Source: Phoebastria nigripes
Lineage: Eukaryota > Chordata > Aves > Procellariiformes > Diomedeidae
Assembly: GCA_035582835.1 (NCBI GenBank)
Contig: JAYKAV010002628.1
Coordinates: forward strand, 681,468-745,467
Length of the DNA: 64,000 nucleotides
Reading direction: 5' to 3'
The position numbers and the translations under genes were made by a program. A model generated the notes under the pieces. That model did not search any database. It was not told the DNA's origin and saw only the letters and a list, made by a program, of their open reading frames with translations. Numbering within the stretch: position 1 is the stretch's first letter; every line of letters begins with the position of its first letter. Of this stretch, positions 36,201-49,065 are shown piece after piece.

Positions 36201-39200
36201 CAGTGGCTTCCCCAGTAGTAAGTCTGTAGTGTACAAATCTATGATTGCATTTCTTCATCTGTGCTTTTTCAGTGTTGCTGAATCAGTGCTGTGTCCCGCA
36301 GGCACCTGCCAGCCCTGCCTCAATTTTCTCTTCTGGCTCTTCTTTACCACATAGTGTCTACACAAGCTGGATTAGACCCAACAAGGGACCCAGAGCATTC
36401 ACCACTTGGAGTAGCCTGTTAGGTAGATTACACCCCTAAAACATGGGTTTCAACCCTACCAAGCTGGAGCAGAGATCTGAATTCAGATCTTCTGTAGCTC
36501 TTGTGAATGCATTCATTGCAGAGTGAGTGGGCACTTCCAAACTTTGCTTCGTAAGAAGTAGATTTATAACTCCCTATGAACAAAACAGTAAGATATTTAT
36601 TATTTTGGCAGGGAAAAAAAGGAAAAATCATTTATCTATAAAGCTGTTTCTCAAAAGCATATTACAATAAAGGTGATTTCTCTGTTGAAACAGTGCTGGC
36701 ACCTTAGACTATTCTTGCATTTTTCTAAGTTGACCATTCACTGTAGATATAGAAATGATCATTCTCACTCAAGGAGAAAAGAAACATTTGCTGAAAAGCA
36801 TTTATGTGTGCAGCACCCTGTGATACTGTGCATGGGAGTTTGTGCTGCGGCTGCTGGCTGCAGAGCCCATGTTTACAGTGTTGTACAGGACACCCAGCTG
36901 GAGGTTAGATGTGCTGTCTGTCTCCACTGATGACCTGCTGGACAGCAAGACCTTTCTAGAAGGACCCCACCATAGCCTTCAGTGAGGCCCTTGTGGTGCC
37001 AAGGCAGCCTGAGCTAAGGGAAGTGGTCAATCTCTTGAAAGGAAAATAAGCAACACCCTCATACATCGGTATGTGGAATATATATGCACCACACAATGTA
37101 GCATCACCTAAGAAGTCCAGGAGTGCATTCCCAGTAAGGCAGTGTGTCTGCAGGATGCCACACAGCACCATGCAAGAGCAACCACATGGTGAGCAGCTCT
37201 GCAGCTGGATCAGCCTGGGCCAGCAGACATGGTAGCAAGCACAGCATCAGCACCATCCCTGTGCTGCAAGTCACAACTGTAGAGTTCAGGGCTCGGGACG
37301 GAGCTCGTCTGGCCTTTCCCAGGGACCCCAGTGCATGATTGTGTGCTCTGAGAAGGTCCTCCTGTGTTTTGACTTTGCAAATGGTTCATTATTAATAGCA
37401 GACAGCATTATTATCAATTGTAGTCAATTTTATTCCCAGGACAAGTTCTGCCACCCTCAGCTCTCAGCACTGCAAGACCTGACTTCAGGCCTCCTGGCTC
37501 CTTTCTGCTTCTCCCCTCCAGCAGCTCCTGCTGCCGTCAGCCACCATTGCCCAACATCTCCCAGCAGCAAGCGATCGGGGTCTAATCCCTGCCAACCGTC
37601 TGCTTTCGCTGTGCCACTATCTGTGCACAGTGCTCAGCCAGGAGATATCCGTGCACCACTGCAGCTTGTCCTGGCCCTGGCTCCCAGCCTGGTCCCAGGC
37701 AGCGGCTGGGTGCTGGAGGGGTGGCAGCGGGGCCTCGCACACGGGGGCCAGCAGAAGTCACAGGCACAAGAAGGAATAAGGAGCAAGCCGTGGATGTGAT
37801 GCTTGTGGCTGACTGCTCCTCTCCAAAGGATTTCTTTCCATCTCCAAAAGCTCGGTGCCTGGCTTTACTCTGCAGTTGGGAGTTTGCAGATGCTGTCGTT
37901 CAACCTGAGCAGGCAGAGGTTGGTTCCTGAGCAAACCTGGGCTCCCCACTGCCTCCCGAGACCTCCACAGGCTTTACTCCAGGTCTACAGCGTGAAGGTA
38001 TGGTGAGAACCCTGTAAAGATAATACTCAGATTGGTGCTCAATTTTGCATGAAGACTTTGTTATTCATACAGGAGAACCCAAATGTGGGCAGGACTCCTG
38101 ATCCGGGGAAGCATTAAAGGTGCTAAGGGACTTGCAAAGACCAGGAAATACTCTTTCTTATTTCTGGTTTTCAGAGATTTTGTGCCATTTCCCATTGTCA
38201 CAGGAATAGGTGATGAGGGTATGGGATATCTGTAATATAATTTGTTCTTACAAAGTTTATGCAAATCCAGGCTTTGTGAACAGAAACTCACACACTTCTG
38301 ACCTTTGAGAAGCAGCTTTGCTTTTGGGCTTCATGTAAGTAAAGGCAGGATACTGACTGTGTCTCTTCACTCAGTCTAGTCTTTCACATTTTCTACCATG
38401 GCTATGCAAGATACGCATTTTAACCAGAACTTAAGAAGTAATTTTTGTGCTAGATCCCTGGAAATGTTGGTTAGACTGAGCAAGCATCACTTCTTTAAAT
38501 TTCAGTCCCTCTTCTGATACCATAGTTTAAATTGGCTGACCTGGAAAGTGCTAACGGACCTCCCCCATCAACTCTTTTTTGAGGCAATGTTTTAAACATG
38601 TGGATGAAACTTATACATGCATCTAAAAACCTGTCTAAGGGGAAGCATATCATGGAATTGAAGCCTTATTAAATAACCTTGTTACTGTGTACCTAAGTAA
38701 AATCCTTCAGAGAGCGCTTCTTGCCTGCGCCTCGCTCCCCTTCTTGTCAGCGCCAAGAGCATGTTATTGCTGCAAGGTGGACGTTTGGTCCCTTGGATAA
38801 TTGCAGAGCCGCTTGCTCTGCATTTCCTTGTGCCTCCCATGATCAGAAGCAGCAGGGTGCCTTGTGGCCATTAGCAAGCAAGACACTCCATGTTTTAGGA
38901 CTGCTAGAGGAAAAAGTCTGAATAATGTTTATTTCTTCATTTGCTGCTTAAATCCCGAAGTTTCTGTATTATTTCATTGCACAGTATTGCAAGGAAACCA
39001 GCAATAGTACATTCAAAGTGTGAAGCATAGTTTCCAGGATTTACAGCTGTCTAATTCCCATGGGATTTATTCCCATTGGTTAGCACTGCGTGTATGCTGG
39101 TGACCTGAGTGACATTGTAGCATGAGGCTTTCTGCCCAGGCACTCTCAGGCTTTTTTCACTTCCTAACAGGGGATTAAACAAACCTACAGCGATCACAGC

Positions 39201-40785
39201 TGCAAATTCAGAAGGTAAGAGCGTGTGCGTGGGTGGGAATGTGCCAAGAAGGGGGAAAAATTTGTGCAAATAAGGCAGAGAGAGAGATGGGAGCTGGGAG
39301 CACACGAACGCTTTCAAATCCTCAGCCAGTTGGGATTCCTTCAGTGTTGAAAGGCTAGCATTTATTAGTATTACTTTATCATTCATGGTTTGATAGTCTT
39401 TAAGTAAGAAGAGACTGTTGTAAGTTGTTTGACCAATTTTACGCAAGTTAGCAGGTTTTGAGTTAATCTGGGGCAAGGAGAGGTTGTCTAGAGCTGATCA
39501 ATCACTTAGCAGAGGTGCAAGGAGTGAAAGCATCAGAGGAACCAGTTGCTTGTGCTCAGCTTGGCCAGAGCTGGAGGAGAGGTCAGTTCTGCTGGCATCC
39601 CCGTTCTGGAGCCTCACCCTTCGTGTCACTCTGTATTGACTGTCAGCAGTGCAAAAAAAAAAAAATAAAGCAGAGCAAAGGAGGCAGGACGCTGTTCCAG
39701 AGCTACTTCTTATCGCAGTGCTAAACGAGGGCTGAGCAGATAGTGCAGGTATCCTGGCAAATGTGGCACAATTCACAGGAGCAAAGCAGAGCAGCAGCCC
39801 GGCGAGCAGATAAACACACCGCTGGCAAGGTTTGCTTCCCAAGCACTTCAGCATGGTCTGCTGCGACGAAGAGGAGTGGAATTTTCCAGCTGGTTAGTCA
39901 GACTGTGTGTGCCATGCTCCCGGCTCCCCACCGTGGCTGCTTGCAGATGCCCGTTTAGCTGCAGGCTATGAACTGTAAGATTTCTCAGGGGCTTCTCCTA
40001 GGTCAGGAACAATCACTGGAAAAGTAGATCAGAGAGCTCACAGAGGAGGTGGCCTGATAAGCTGGGAACGTGCCTTCCCTTTGGCTCAGTTTCTGTAATG
40101 AGCTGTGAGACAGTTTGCGTTGCCTCTGTTGACAGCATGCAGCCAGCACCACTCCAAGCTTCTCTGTGCAAGGACAGAGAAGGCCCTGCGTGCCTGCCTG
40201 AGCTCAGCCTGACACCCACAGGCATGTGGGGCCACTGCTTCCCCCATCTGCTTCATGATCCATGATAGGGGATGGGGAGAAGACTCCCTGTCTGGGAACT
40301 CAGCAAGGATGCTGGGTTAGATGCAGAAGGAATCCCGTACAGTGTGACTGCCCTTACACAGCTATGCTGCGTGCTGGCAGGGGACAGCCAGCTTGGAGCA
40401 CCCTCCACGCATACGGAGACCTTCTGAATCACAGCCCAGCATTGTGTGTGCACACTGCCTGCGTGTGCCAGGAAGACCCAGGCACCAAGTCTGTGCAGTC
40501 TCGGTGGGTGAAGAGTGCCCAGCAGACCCTTCTGTAGCATTGAATGGGGCAAAACTATCACTGAGACACCGGCTCTGGAGAACTGTTTGAAGGGAAGGCC
40601 ATACTTTCCCCTGAAATACTTCAAAGTGATCAAAGATGTAACAGGAGGGGAAAAGCTTATGAAGCTTAACCTATTCAACTGTTGATGTGAAAGCTGGTTT
40701 ATTGACTTAACACTGCATTAATGTACTTACATCTATAAAAGAGTGATCTGGCAGAGGTCTTGCTGACTGGACAAGATCCAAAGAT

Positions 40786-40875
40786 AGGCAGATAGGCAAG
40801 GAGATACGACGTACTAAATACGACTTTGATATAAGATACCATTCTCTGCCTACAAAGGCAGATAGGCAAGGAGAT
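40786..40875. repeat. 20-bp direct repeat, 70 bp apart
   Basis: AGGCAGATAGGCAAGGAGAT occurs at 40786-40805 and again at 40856-40875. Confidence 0.9.
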
Positions 40876-41883
40876 GCATTTAGTATCACCTGCAGTCCTT
40901 AAGAGGACATTCTGTATCTTTCTGATATGGCTTCCAGGAGATGCTCCACATTGGGAAGATGTGAAGATTTCTGCTGGATCCAGGAACCTTTGAGTTCTCC
41001 ACTTGGGGGTCTTATAGCAAGGCTCTACCCCAAGGTGAACAGATGTTTTGTCAAAATTAGGAGCTTAAGAAACATGAGAGAAGGGTGTCATAAAAAGAGT
41101 GAAATAAAGTCTCTCAAGAAGAGAGAGGTAGAGCATGCTATTCTGAGAGAGAACTTGAGAGAATGAAAGACAAAGGCCGTCAGGAGTGGCTGAAAGCAGC
41201 TGATTTTAGGGGATTCTGCAATTCAGTGAAGGAAAGCCAAGGGTGTCGATTTCCTCTAGAGCTCTGCTTTCTCTTAAGTCCTGTAGTTTTGAATTCTTCT
41301 CCTTCCAGAAAGCCAGTGAATAACTGGATAGACTCCNAATGGAAAGCAAATTGCAAAATCAGACCCCAGAAGTCAACACAACACTTGGGTCTGTAGTCTA
41401 AGATCTCACTTGGGAAGAGAAAAGGAGGAACCACATGAATCTACACTGAGGGAAGCGATGATTTGAGGGGGCATCTGGAAGAAACTTGGAGGTACTGCTG
41501 TCCCAGTGACTGCTGCAGGGTCATCCACCTTGACTAAACTTTTCATACGCCAGATCTCATTCGCATTTTAGCCTCTAAGACTGTGTCTGCAGGTGCTGTA
41601 TGCATGAGTGTTTGCATATCCACATTAAGCTACAGCCTCTTGGTGTGTCAATGTCAGTGTTACCATTAACATTAGTAAGTTCAGTTCAGCTCCTCTACAA
41701 CAGCAGCTGACTGCTTCTTCCTAATTATCATGCATAATTTCCAGGGTCAGGTAGACCCAGGCTTATATAATTTGCCTGGAATTGTGGTGAATTCATCACT
41801 GCCAGAAGACAGTAATGCAGGTTCAGAAATTTTTCTAAATAGTATATTCTACTTAAAAGAAAATTAATTAACACAGGGCTATT

Positions 41884-41940
41884 CCTGTCCTGAAAAAGGA
41901 GGTCAGACTAGATGATCACAATTGGTCCCTTTTGTCCTTG
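41884..41940 (+). mobile_element. CR1 3'-tail remnant
   Basis: GGTCAGACTAGATGATCACA then GGTCCCTTTTGTCC, matching the CR1 tail signature GG-CTAGATGAT-...-GGTCCCTTCCAACC. Very short. Confidence 0.55.
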
Positions 41941-44748
41941 TAATACATATACACATATACAGCGTTGGGAGCTGTTGGAGAAGAGCACAATGCCAATGGT
42001 AATACCATGTGGAGAATGCCAAAGAAAATGGGCCAAGTTAAATTTGGACAAATATATCATCAGAGCAGCAGAAGTAAAGCATTTCCATCCTGTTTTCCCA
42101 GCTCAGAGAAGGCAGACTTAGCCCGTAGTAGTAACAGACCAAGCTACTTGAAACAACAGTAAGGCTTTTTGACTTTCTCCAGTTTGTACAACTTGCTAAT
42201 ACAGGATGCCCAAGAGAAAGTCACATGCTGTTGTTGGAAAGCCATGCAAGCCATTCCCCTGAAGTAATTAAGCGGCAGTTCAGACATTTCAGGTTATAAA
42301 TATGGAGCAGGGTGTACATGAAGGTGCTGTATCTCATCCGCAGAAACAAAGCACAGAACAAATAATAACTGTGTCCACTAGTGTTCAGAGGACTGCTGCT
42401 GCCAAGAAATATTGTTTACTATTTTTGTATTGCTTGGCTACATAAAAATTGCAGTCAAACAATATGGTATACCCTACATGCAGCTCTGCAGCTTCCTCTC
42501 AACACAGCTGCTCTTTCAGTTTTGGCCTTCCTAATACCATGGCTGTCCTATGGGATGCCACCACCCTGCACTGAAGATTAAATTTCCCCCGCCATGGTTT
42601 CCCAGGGACCCACTAACATCACTCAAGCCAGAGACTGTTCCAGAGTGATTGCTTCCAACCTAATAACCTGTGTTTCCTGAGATCCCAACTCTTATTCTGA
42701 AATTGGGTGGGATTCCCTTCTCACCAACATTCTTGGTTGCCCCATCATCACCCAGCCGTGGCAGCAGGGAAGCTTGGGAGCTGGGGAAGAGCAGCAGGAA
42801 AGAGCTGCTGGGGAGGGAACAGAGCAGAGAAAGGGCAAAGTGAGAAAAACTCTGTAAAGGTGAATATCCCCAGAAAAGACCTTGGACCATGGAANAAACC
42901 ACCTCAGATTTGAGCCTCACTATTTGAAAAGCATCACTCAGAAGGAATGGAGTGAGATCAGACAAGGCAGGAGATGAAGGGATAAGAACAGATCACATTC
43001 ATTTCACTCTGTTATGAGCATTCAGCTAACCTGCTAGTCTGAATTGCCTCTTGCTGGGCAGGTAGTGGTTTTCAGAAATAAGGGTGTGGAGAAAAGGACA
43101 GGGAAAGGCCCAGCCATCATATCTACCCTGGCTTCTCCCCGCTCCCAGGGCAGCTGTGGCAAAGCACATCCATCTTGTGCTGTATTGAACACTATCCTTC
43201 TCCACAGCAGGAAATATTCTCATTGAATGAATTTGCATGTGAGAGTTTCAATAAGAAATAATATCTTTGTAAGGGCAATCCCTGGGAGTGATGCCGTCCC
43301 TCCTTCTGGCAGGATGCATTTCATAGTGCTTCAAATGGTGTATGAAGATGGGCCCTGAGAAATGCTTCTACCTGCTGTGAATTCACTTGTGAGGTTGCAA
43401 GTGCACATCTGTCCCTAGAGCAGCCAGAGCAATTGGGCACATCTGGAATTCAGCTGTCAAAACTTATGGGTGACTGTGAGAGAACTGCCTAGTGCAAAAA
43501 GAAGCATCTCATATATGTGTAAAGAGTTGGTTAATAACTAAAACGCCAGTAGAGCATAGAAGAGACAGCTCTGGTACTTTGCTTTTTATGACTGATCTAC
43601 TGCAGAAGCAGAAAGTGATTTTCCAGCCATCTTAACAAAGAAAAAGAACGCAAACTCTGTGCTAATGTACAACCAGGCAGCTGATGGCTGTTGGCATCCC
43701 TGCTGAAACTCTACTGCACACAGAAACTGCAACAGTGAACAGGGAGAGAGCTGCAAAACCTGGGAGCATGAGAACTGGGGAAGCTGTTTGTGCCATACAA
43801 AGCACAGCCAAGCACAGACTGCAGGAGGCAGAGCAGTGGTGGGAAAGAAGGATAGATGCAGTCTGCTTATGGAAGAAAAGAAATGAAAAAACAGTGCCAG
43901 ATGGCCATTAGAACTGTCTCTGTGCTGCACAAACCATGGAAGAAAGCTGCATTCCCAAGTCATGAGTAAAATATAAGATGGGGTAGAGTTAAATGTACAA
44001 ATATAATAAGGCAAGCCAAAAAAAGGTCTTTAGAAAGAACTTGTTTATGGCATGAAACCTAAATCAAACCTCTTTCAAATACATCGGGCAGAACAACTGC
44101 TAAGCCATTTGTAGTGCCAGTAGAAAAGCATGGGGCTGGAAGGAAGAGTCAGAGGTGGATTAGGGCAGGGAAGCAAAGCTAAATGGCTCCTCGCACCTAT
44201 TGTCATGCTGGGGGAATCCGCGTGAGTTTCCACCAGGCAACCTTTAGGGGAGGGAGCAGGGGATTCATCCTCCAGTGGAAGTGTCAGTAAAGTTTGTTAA
44301 ATAGTTTGACAAAATGTTGTTTTTAAGACTTCAGGCATCACCAGAGCAACCACCTTAGGCATCTGCAGTTCACACTGGCTGGGCCTGTATAGTGATATAC
44401 AGAGATTTCTAAAAAAATGGTACAAAACAAATCACACAAACTCCTGAAGCAGAACTCCCCCTGGAAGTGTGCAGCACAAGTTCCCTGTGCACCTGGGAGA
44501 AGCAGGGAGCATGAGCTGGGATTCAAAATAGCTGAAACGTCTCAATCACATACACTCTCAGCAGAACCAAGGAGAAAATGAGGGCACTTTTGAATGACAG
44601 AAACTTCAGGAGCTCACAGAAGTTTGTCTCACTCATCAGTTGAAACTACCTAGTTAAAAATTTGGGGTAATAATTTTTGTCATCAGATATACCATTTTTT
44701 AACTATCATTTTCTTTGTTTCGTTGTCCCATCAGAAATTCTAACCTAA

Positions 44749-44930
44749 ATGTTCTGGCAGGTGTTGTCAGTGAGAACTGCATCACATGCTCTTTCTCTTT
44801 TAGCCCTCCTGGCCCTGTTCTCCTTGGCCTTTGCTCACCGTCCAGGCTGCATCAAGGATGATGCACCACAGCAGCTCGGCTACAGGGGGACACTGCAGAG
44901 TATCATGAGATTTGCAGTCTATCCAACGAG
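44749..44930 (+). CDS. Candidate orphan exon 1: signal peptide and N-terminus of a small secreted protein (speculative)
   Basis: The ATG at 44749 opens a frame with a textbook signal peptide: MFWQVLSVRTASHA, a hydrophobic core LSLLALLALFSL, then AFA|HRPGC with Ala at -3 and -1 of the likely cleavage site (after residue 29). The mature part begins HRPGCIKDDAPQQLGYRG. The frame reaches a possible donor ACGAG|GTAAAAA (GT at 44931-44932), which is mediocre. No family is recognised. An alternative is that TTCTCTTTTAG at 44793-44803 is a true acceptor and the exon starts at 44804. Chance is a serious alternative because hydrophobic ORFs are common; the argument for it is the phase agreement with the two segments listed next. 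Confidence 0.22.
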
Positions 44931-47660
44931 GTAAAAAATTATCATGAGAGGCACTCACATGAAGAAATATTACAGCTCAGGTGGGAGTAGATTTACATCA
45001 GTCTGATCCCAACCAAAACATTTCTGTACATTTCTGAATTTTCCTGAACTTCATGTGTTGCAAGAGTTGAAATTTTGACTTTTTGTTCCAAAACAGGGCA
45101 AAAATAAATGTTGAAATATTGGCATTTCCCATAGGAAGGAAATTCCATTATTTGAGCAGCTCTGTGAAATGCAAAGGAGATTCATTTGCAGAAACTCTGC
45201 TAACTTGGAATGAAGGTCACAGCTGCATAATTGGACTCTGCTCCCTGGGCCAAGTGAGCAGTGCAGGATACAAAATTAATCCCAACCCCCAAATTAAGGT
45301 TACTGTAACAAGGAGAACAAGAGCACAGAATTGCAAAATCCAGGGAAGGAAGGGTTGAAGGATTGCTTAACATACAAGAAGATCACATCTTTCCCCACGA
45401 CAGTTAGCAACTGGGAATATCCCAGTGGCTTTCTACACAGAAAACATCCATGTTCCTATGACACATCTAGGTAAGGATGGTTCACGTACATCCTCCCAGT
45501 CATCCGCATGTTCAGGTGACAGGGCTGCGCACACTCACACCTGCGATTCATTGCAGCATGCTCCTTAATGGTTTTTTTTTTCAGCAGTTCAGACAAATTG
45601 AGCCCTTTCAAAAGGCTAATGCAATAAGTGCTTATTGGAAGACAGTGAAACCATGGGACGGTGGACATGGCCATCCGCTTGGGTTTTTCTAACCCAGCCC
45701 TGCAGCCTCAATGCCTCATCCAGGTTGTGTATAGCAAACTGAATTTGCCATAACTGCATGCTAACAGAGATTCATGTGTGGGTTTTTCCCTTATCATTAC
45801 ATTATGAATCAACACTTAGCCCATCTTTAGGTGTTTTTCTTTTTAAAGATCCAATAGATAATCAATGTCTTTCTTAAAAAACAAAGAGATGATAAAGAAG
45901 TAGTTGTTCTACTGGACCTGCAAACCTCTCTTGTAGACACACAAACCCTCTGTAAAAATCTGTCTCAAGAGTCCTTTGCCCAGAACTTCACTTGTTTAGG
46001 ACTGAGGTCTTTTCAAGTCAGGCAGAGATATAGACTAAGGGCATGTTTAAAGAGGGAGTGGGTGCAAAACAAACTGCCCTGTCCCTGTGTGACATTTTTA
46101 GTCTACTTGTGAGATTAGCATAAATCATTTTGAAAGGTCCTTTGTGGAGAAAATCACCAGGGAGCTGATTTGGGAAAGCTATTCCAGGCTGTTTCCCAAC
46201 AATCCCTTCCTTTATCTTCAAACGGCTGTGCAAGGATAGCATCAGAAGACCCTTTATAAGGTGACTAAGTGACATGAGGCACAGTTGTCATGTCTTTTCT
46301 CATTGCCTCTCACAAGGGTGACATTGTGAGTTTCCTTTTTACCCGTTGCTGATAACTTACAGTATCACATGGCCTCTGTGCGGTGTGGATGATCAAGCGT
46401 GCCTGGCACTCGTGAAAAGAGGAGCGACTTGCGGGGGTTAGCTTACCATGGGGTTTGTTCCCCAAGGATTGCTCCACCCTGGAAAGACTCTGCCTGGGCA
46501 TCAGACACCTCCATCCCGAGGGAGCAGAGCTCTTCACCTCTTCCATAGCTTCAGAATGCTGCTCTGTGTCCTATTTAATAACTCAAAGGCATCTGGAAAT
46601 TGCCACAGGTGCAAGTCAAAATGAAACATAGAAAAAGTTGCTGAAGGAGAAGGTTTAAAGCATTCGTCACTGTGAGTTTACGGCTAAAAAATGCCTAGGG
46701 GTATTAACCTGGGGATTAAAAAACTGGGCAGGACTTAGTACAGATTCTAAGAGCCAAGCTGAACTTCAGGCACAGGAAGTGGAAGAGGACAATTATTCTC
46801 TGTTAGCCAACCATTTCTCCCTGAGGTAGATTCAGGGAGAAATGCACAGTGGTTGAGGGATGGCCAAGTGTGTGGCAGCTCTGCCCCTCTCTGGGTAGTG
46901 TCAGAAATGCACTTGTCCAGGCAAAGAGCGCTCTTGACTGCTGCAGGTCACCCGAGCCTCCAGCAGACAGCTAACAGTGAAGTCGGGTACCCTTCTGTAA
47001 GAAAAGCTGCTGGCTAAGCCACTGAGAGAAACAGGGGCACAAGGAATAAGAGATGTCCTTTCTCTGGGACTGCCCCACCGGCAGCCGATGTTGTGGACCC
47101 AGCAGAAGGAGCAAAGGAGATCAGCTGTGTACCAGGCTGCGCTGCCACGATCAGCCTCCTTTTCCCTCTGTGGCTGGACTGGCTCTCAGCCACATTTCTG
47201 CAGGAGTGTTTTGGGTGCGTGGTGCAGGCAGAGTGCTGGAGTCTAATTCCCATAACCAGAGACATTCATTTTGGAATAAAATTATGTTCTTGTATAGCCC
47301 ATTCCACTACGTACTTTGCTGGAAAGATGACTGAAACTTTGCAGGGTACAGGGCTTGGGTTTCCAGTCCCCAGCTGACACTTGCATGACCTGAGACCTCA
47401 TTGAACTTGTGCAGCCTTCAACAGGAAGATTAGTGCCATTTCCTCCATTTACACATGAGCAACTGAGTTGCGTGAAGATCAAGCAATTGTCGGGTGCAGA
47501 CAGTGTGTCCTTGTCTCCTGATGCAGCAATGGCCTGTGTCCATGCTNATTTGGCAGATGGAGCAAGTTAAAACAAGGGAGAATGACAGAGATAGTCAAGA
47601 CCCCAGGCTCCAAATGGCCCGTCCAGTGAAGTCCCATCTAATCACTGTCCTGATTTACAG

Positions 47661-47720
47661 TTAGACTCAAAGATCTTAAAGGTCTTTTCCAACCTAAATG
47701 ATTCTATGATTCTATGATTA
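47661..47720 (+). mobile_element. CR1 3'-tail remnant with terminal repeat
   Basis: TTAGACTCAAAGATCTTAAA then GGTCTTTTCCAACCTAAATG, then ATTCTATGATTCTATGATT: a clear CR1 terminus with two and a half copies of the ATTCTATG octamer. 5'-truncated. Confidence 0.8.
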
Positions 47721-48708
47721 ATGTCTGCAAAAAGCCATTTGGTGTTGGGAGCTGCTCTTTGTAACCTGGGCTGAAGAGGTCTAGCTCTCCTCTTCCCACA
47801 GAGTCTGATGGGGACATAGGGCCCGGGGGGATTTCAGTTCCAGGACTCTCTAGCAGATGAGCCCGACACTTTGGCTTTGACTTACCTCCTGCTGGATGAG
47901 TTCAAACTCCGTGGCAAGTTCTAGCTGCAGACACAATGCATCACTGTTGGTATGCTGAAGCTGGAGCACACAGCAAAGCCCCTGCACTGGTGCCACCTGA
48001 ATTAAGGAGAAGGCTACTGTCAGGAAACAACTGGTATGTCCCCTGTGAGTCATGTATCTGGTAGGAATAGAAACAGTAGTGTAACCTCTGAGGTTGTAAC
48101 CTTGGTGCTGGTGCTTGGTTTTTGGACATAATTTTTCACTCTGCCCCATTCAGAGGCCAGCACTGGCTGTGTGGTGCTCACACCTGCAACCTGACTTGTG
48201 TTTTTGGCATAGTGCACTAATGGAAATTTGAAATGTGGGTGTTCTATCAAAGAAATTGCAGCAGGAATCAATATTTAAGAGATCAATGAGTAAAGACGGT
48301 GGAAGTTTTGCCCGCTTCCTTGAAAGCAGAGTCTGGCTCCCTGACAGATTGTATTGCTAACATATTTCCTTTGCACACTCAGTGAATTGATTCCTCCTTG
48401 TGACTTGCCTAATACACTGACAGGGAATTACAGCNATTCGGCTGAGGCACAGACGCATGTCCATCCCCTCAGGCTGATCTGGACAAACCACAGGGGTGTG
48501 TCTGGATCTCTGAGGTCCTGCTTACACAGACTGGACTGGTGAAGGACCTGCCTGTTCAGGGTATCCAGCTGTTGCTGCTGGATGGATTTCTGCACACAGC
48601 CACCCTCGTGGAAGGAACAGACTGAGGGGCAGAAGTGGGATGGGGATGAGATCTGGTTCTCATTTAACAGCTTGCCTTGCTCTCTGTTACTGCTAACTCT
48701 CTTTGCAG

Positions 48709-48794
48709 CTTCTGTGAGGAAGCAGAAAAAAGTGCAAAAACACTGGTAGCATTAAATCCAGTATGGGCTATATGCAACAACATCATGGTGACAG
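48709..48794 (+). CDS. Candidate orphan exon 2 (speculative)
   Basis: A strong acceptor (TGCTAACTCTCTTTGCAG, including a CTAAC branch-like motif) precedes a frame reading FCEEAEKSAKTLVALNPVWA then ICNNIMVTG. Joined to candidate exon 1 its phase is right: AG plus C gives Ser. The proposed donor ACAG|GTGCTT is weak. Without splicing the frame continues to a stop near 48889. Not recognised as any known family. Confidence 0.2.
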
Positions 48795-48919
48795 GTGCTT
48801 TCTGTCCTCTGGTCTCCTGCAATCATCGAAGATTTTTTCAGTCTCCTCCTACATGCCACTCCCCCACCCCCTACTGCCATGTATCCTGAGCATATTACAG
48901 TCTTCCTTTCCTCTCTCAG

Positions 48920-49065
48920 GAGGTACTGCTCAGAGCTCTCTGCTAACGCTGCACCTTTCTAAGGAGAAAATCCTGCATCCTGCCTTTGAGCTTAAAGAAT
49001 TAAAGAACGAAACAACTCAGAATAATCTCCTAAGACGAAAAAGACCCGCTGCCCTTCCTGCTTGA
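48920..49065 (+). CDS. Candidate orphan exon 3 with stop codon (speculative)
   Basis: A strong acceptor (TTCCTTTCCTCTCTCAG) begins the segment. In the phase left by candidate exon 2 it reads GTAQSSLLTLHLSKEKI, then FELKELKNETTQNN, then LLRRKRPAALPA and a stop at about 49063-49065. There is one potential N-glycosylation site (NET) and a basic RRKR motif resembling a furin site. A good donor CCAG|GTGAGT follows 18 nt after the stop, so a 3' UTR intron is possible. The joined product would be about 140 residues. Confidence 0.2.

Larger units (their letters stand above)
32326..44748. other. Intergenic segment, no gene recognised
   Basis: About 12.4 kb. ORFs here (for example 37335-37799 and 40253-40678) look like chance ORFs: no recognised family, no conserved motif, and overlapping open frames on other strands. 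It contains two small CR1 remnants (about 36,000-36,200 and 41,884-41,940) and two short duplications (33,452-33,497; 40,786-40,875). Confidence 0.6.

Noticed and set aside
37335..37799. 154-codon plus-strand ORF
   Set aside because: Pro/Ser-rich translation with other open frames on both strands, no motif and no splice or promoter context; most likely chance.
40253..40678. 141-codon minus-strand ORF with a 91-codon plus-strand partner
   Set aside because: No family similarity recognised; overlapping frames suggest chance.
44804..44930. Reading of the candidate orphan exon as starting at an internal acceptor (44804)
   Set aside because: The acceptor is good, but the upstream ATG at 44749 already supplies a complete signal peptide in the same frame, so an internal start is unnecessary. 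Kept only as an alternative.
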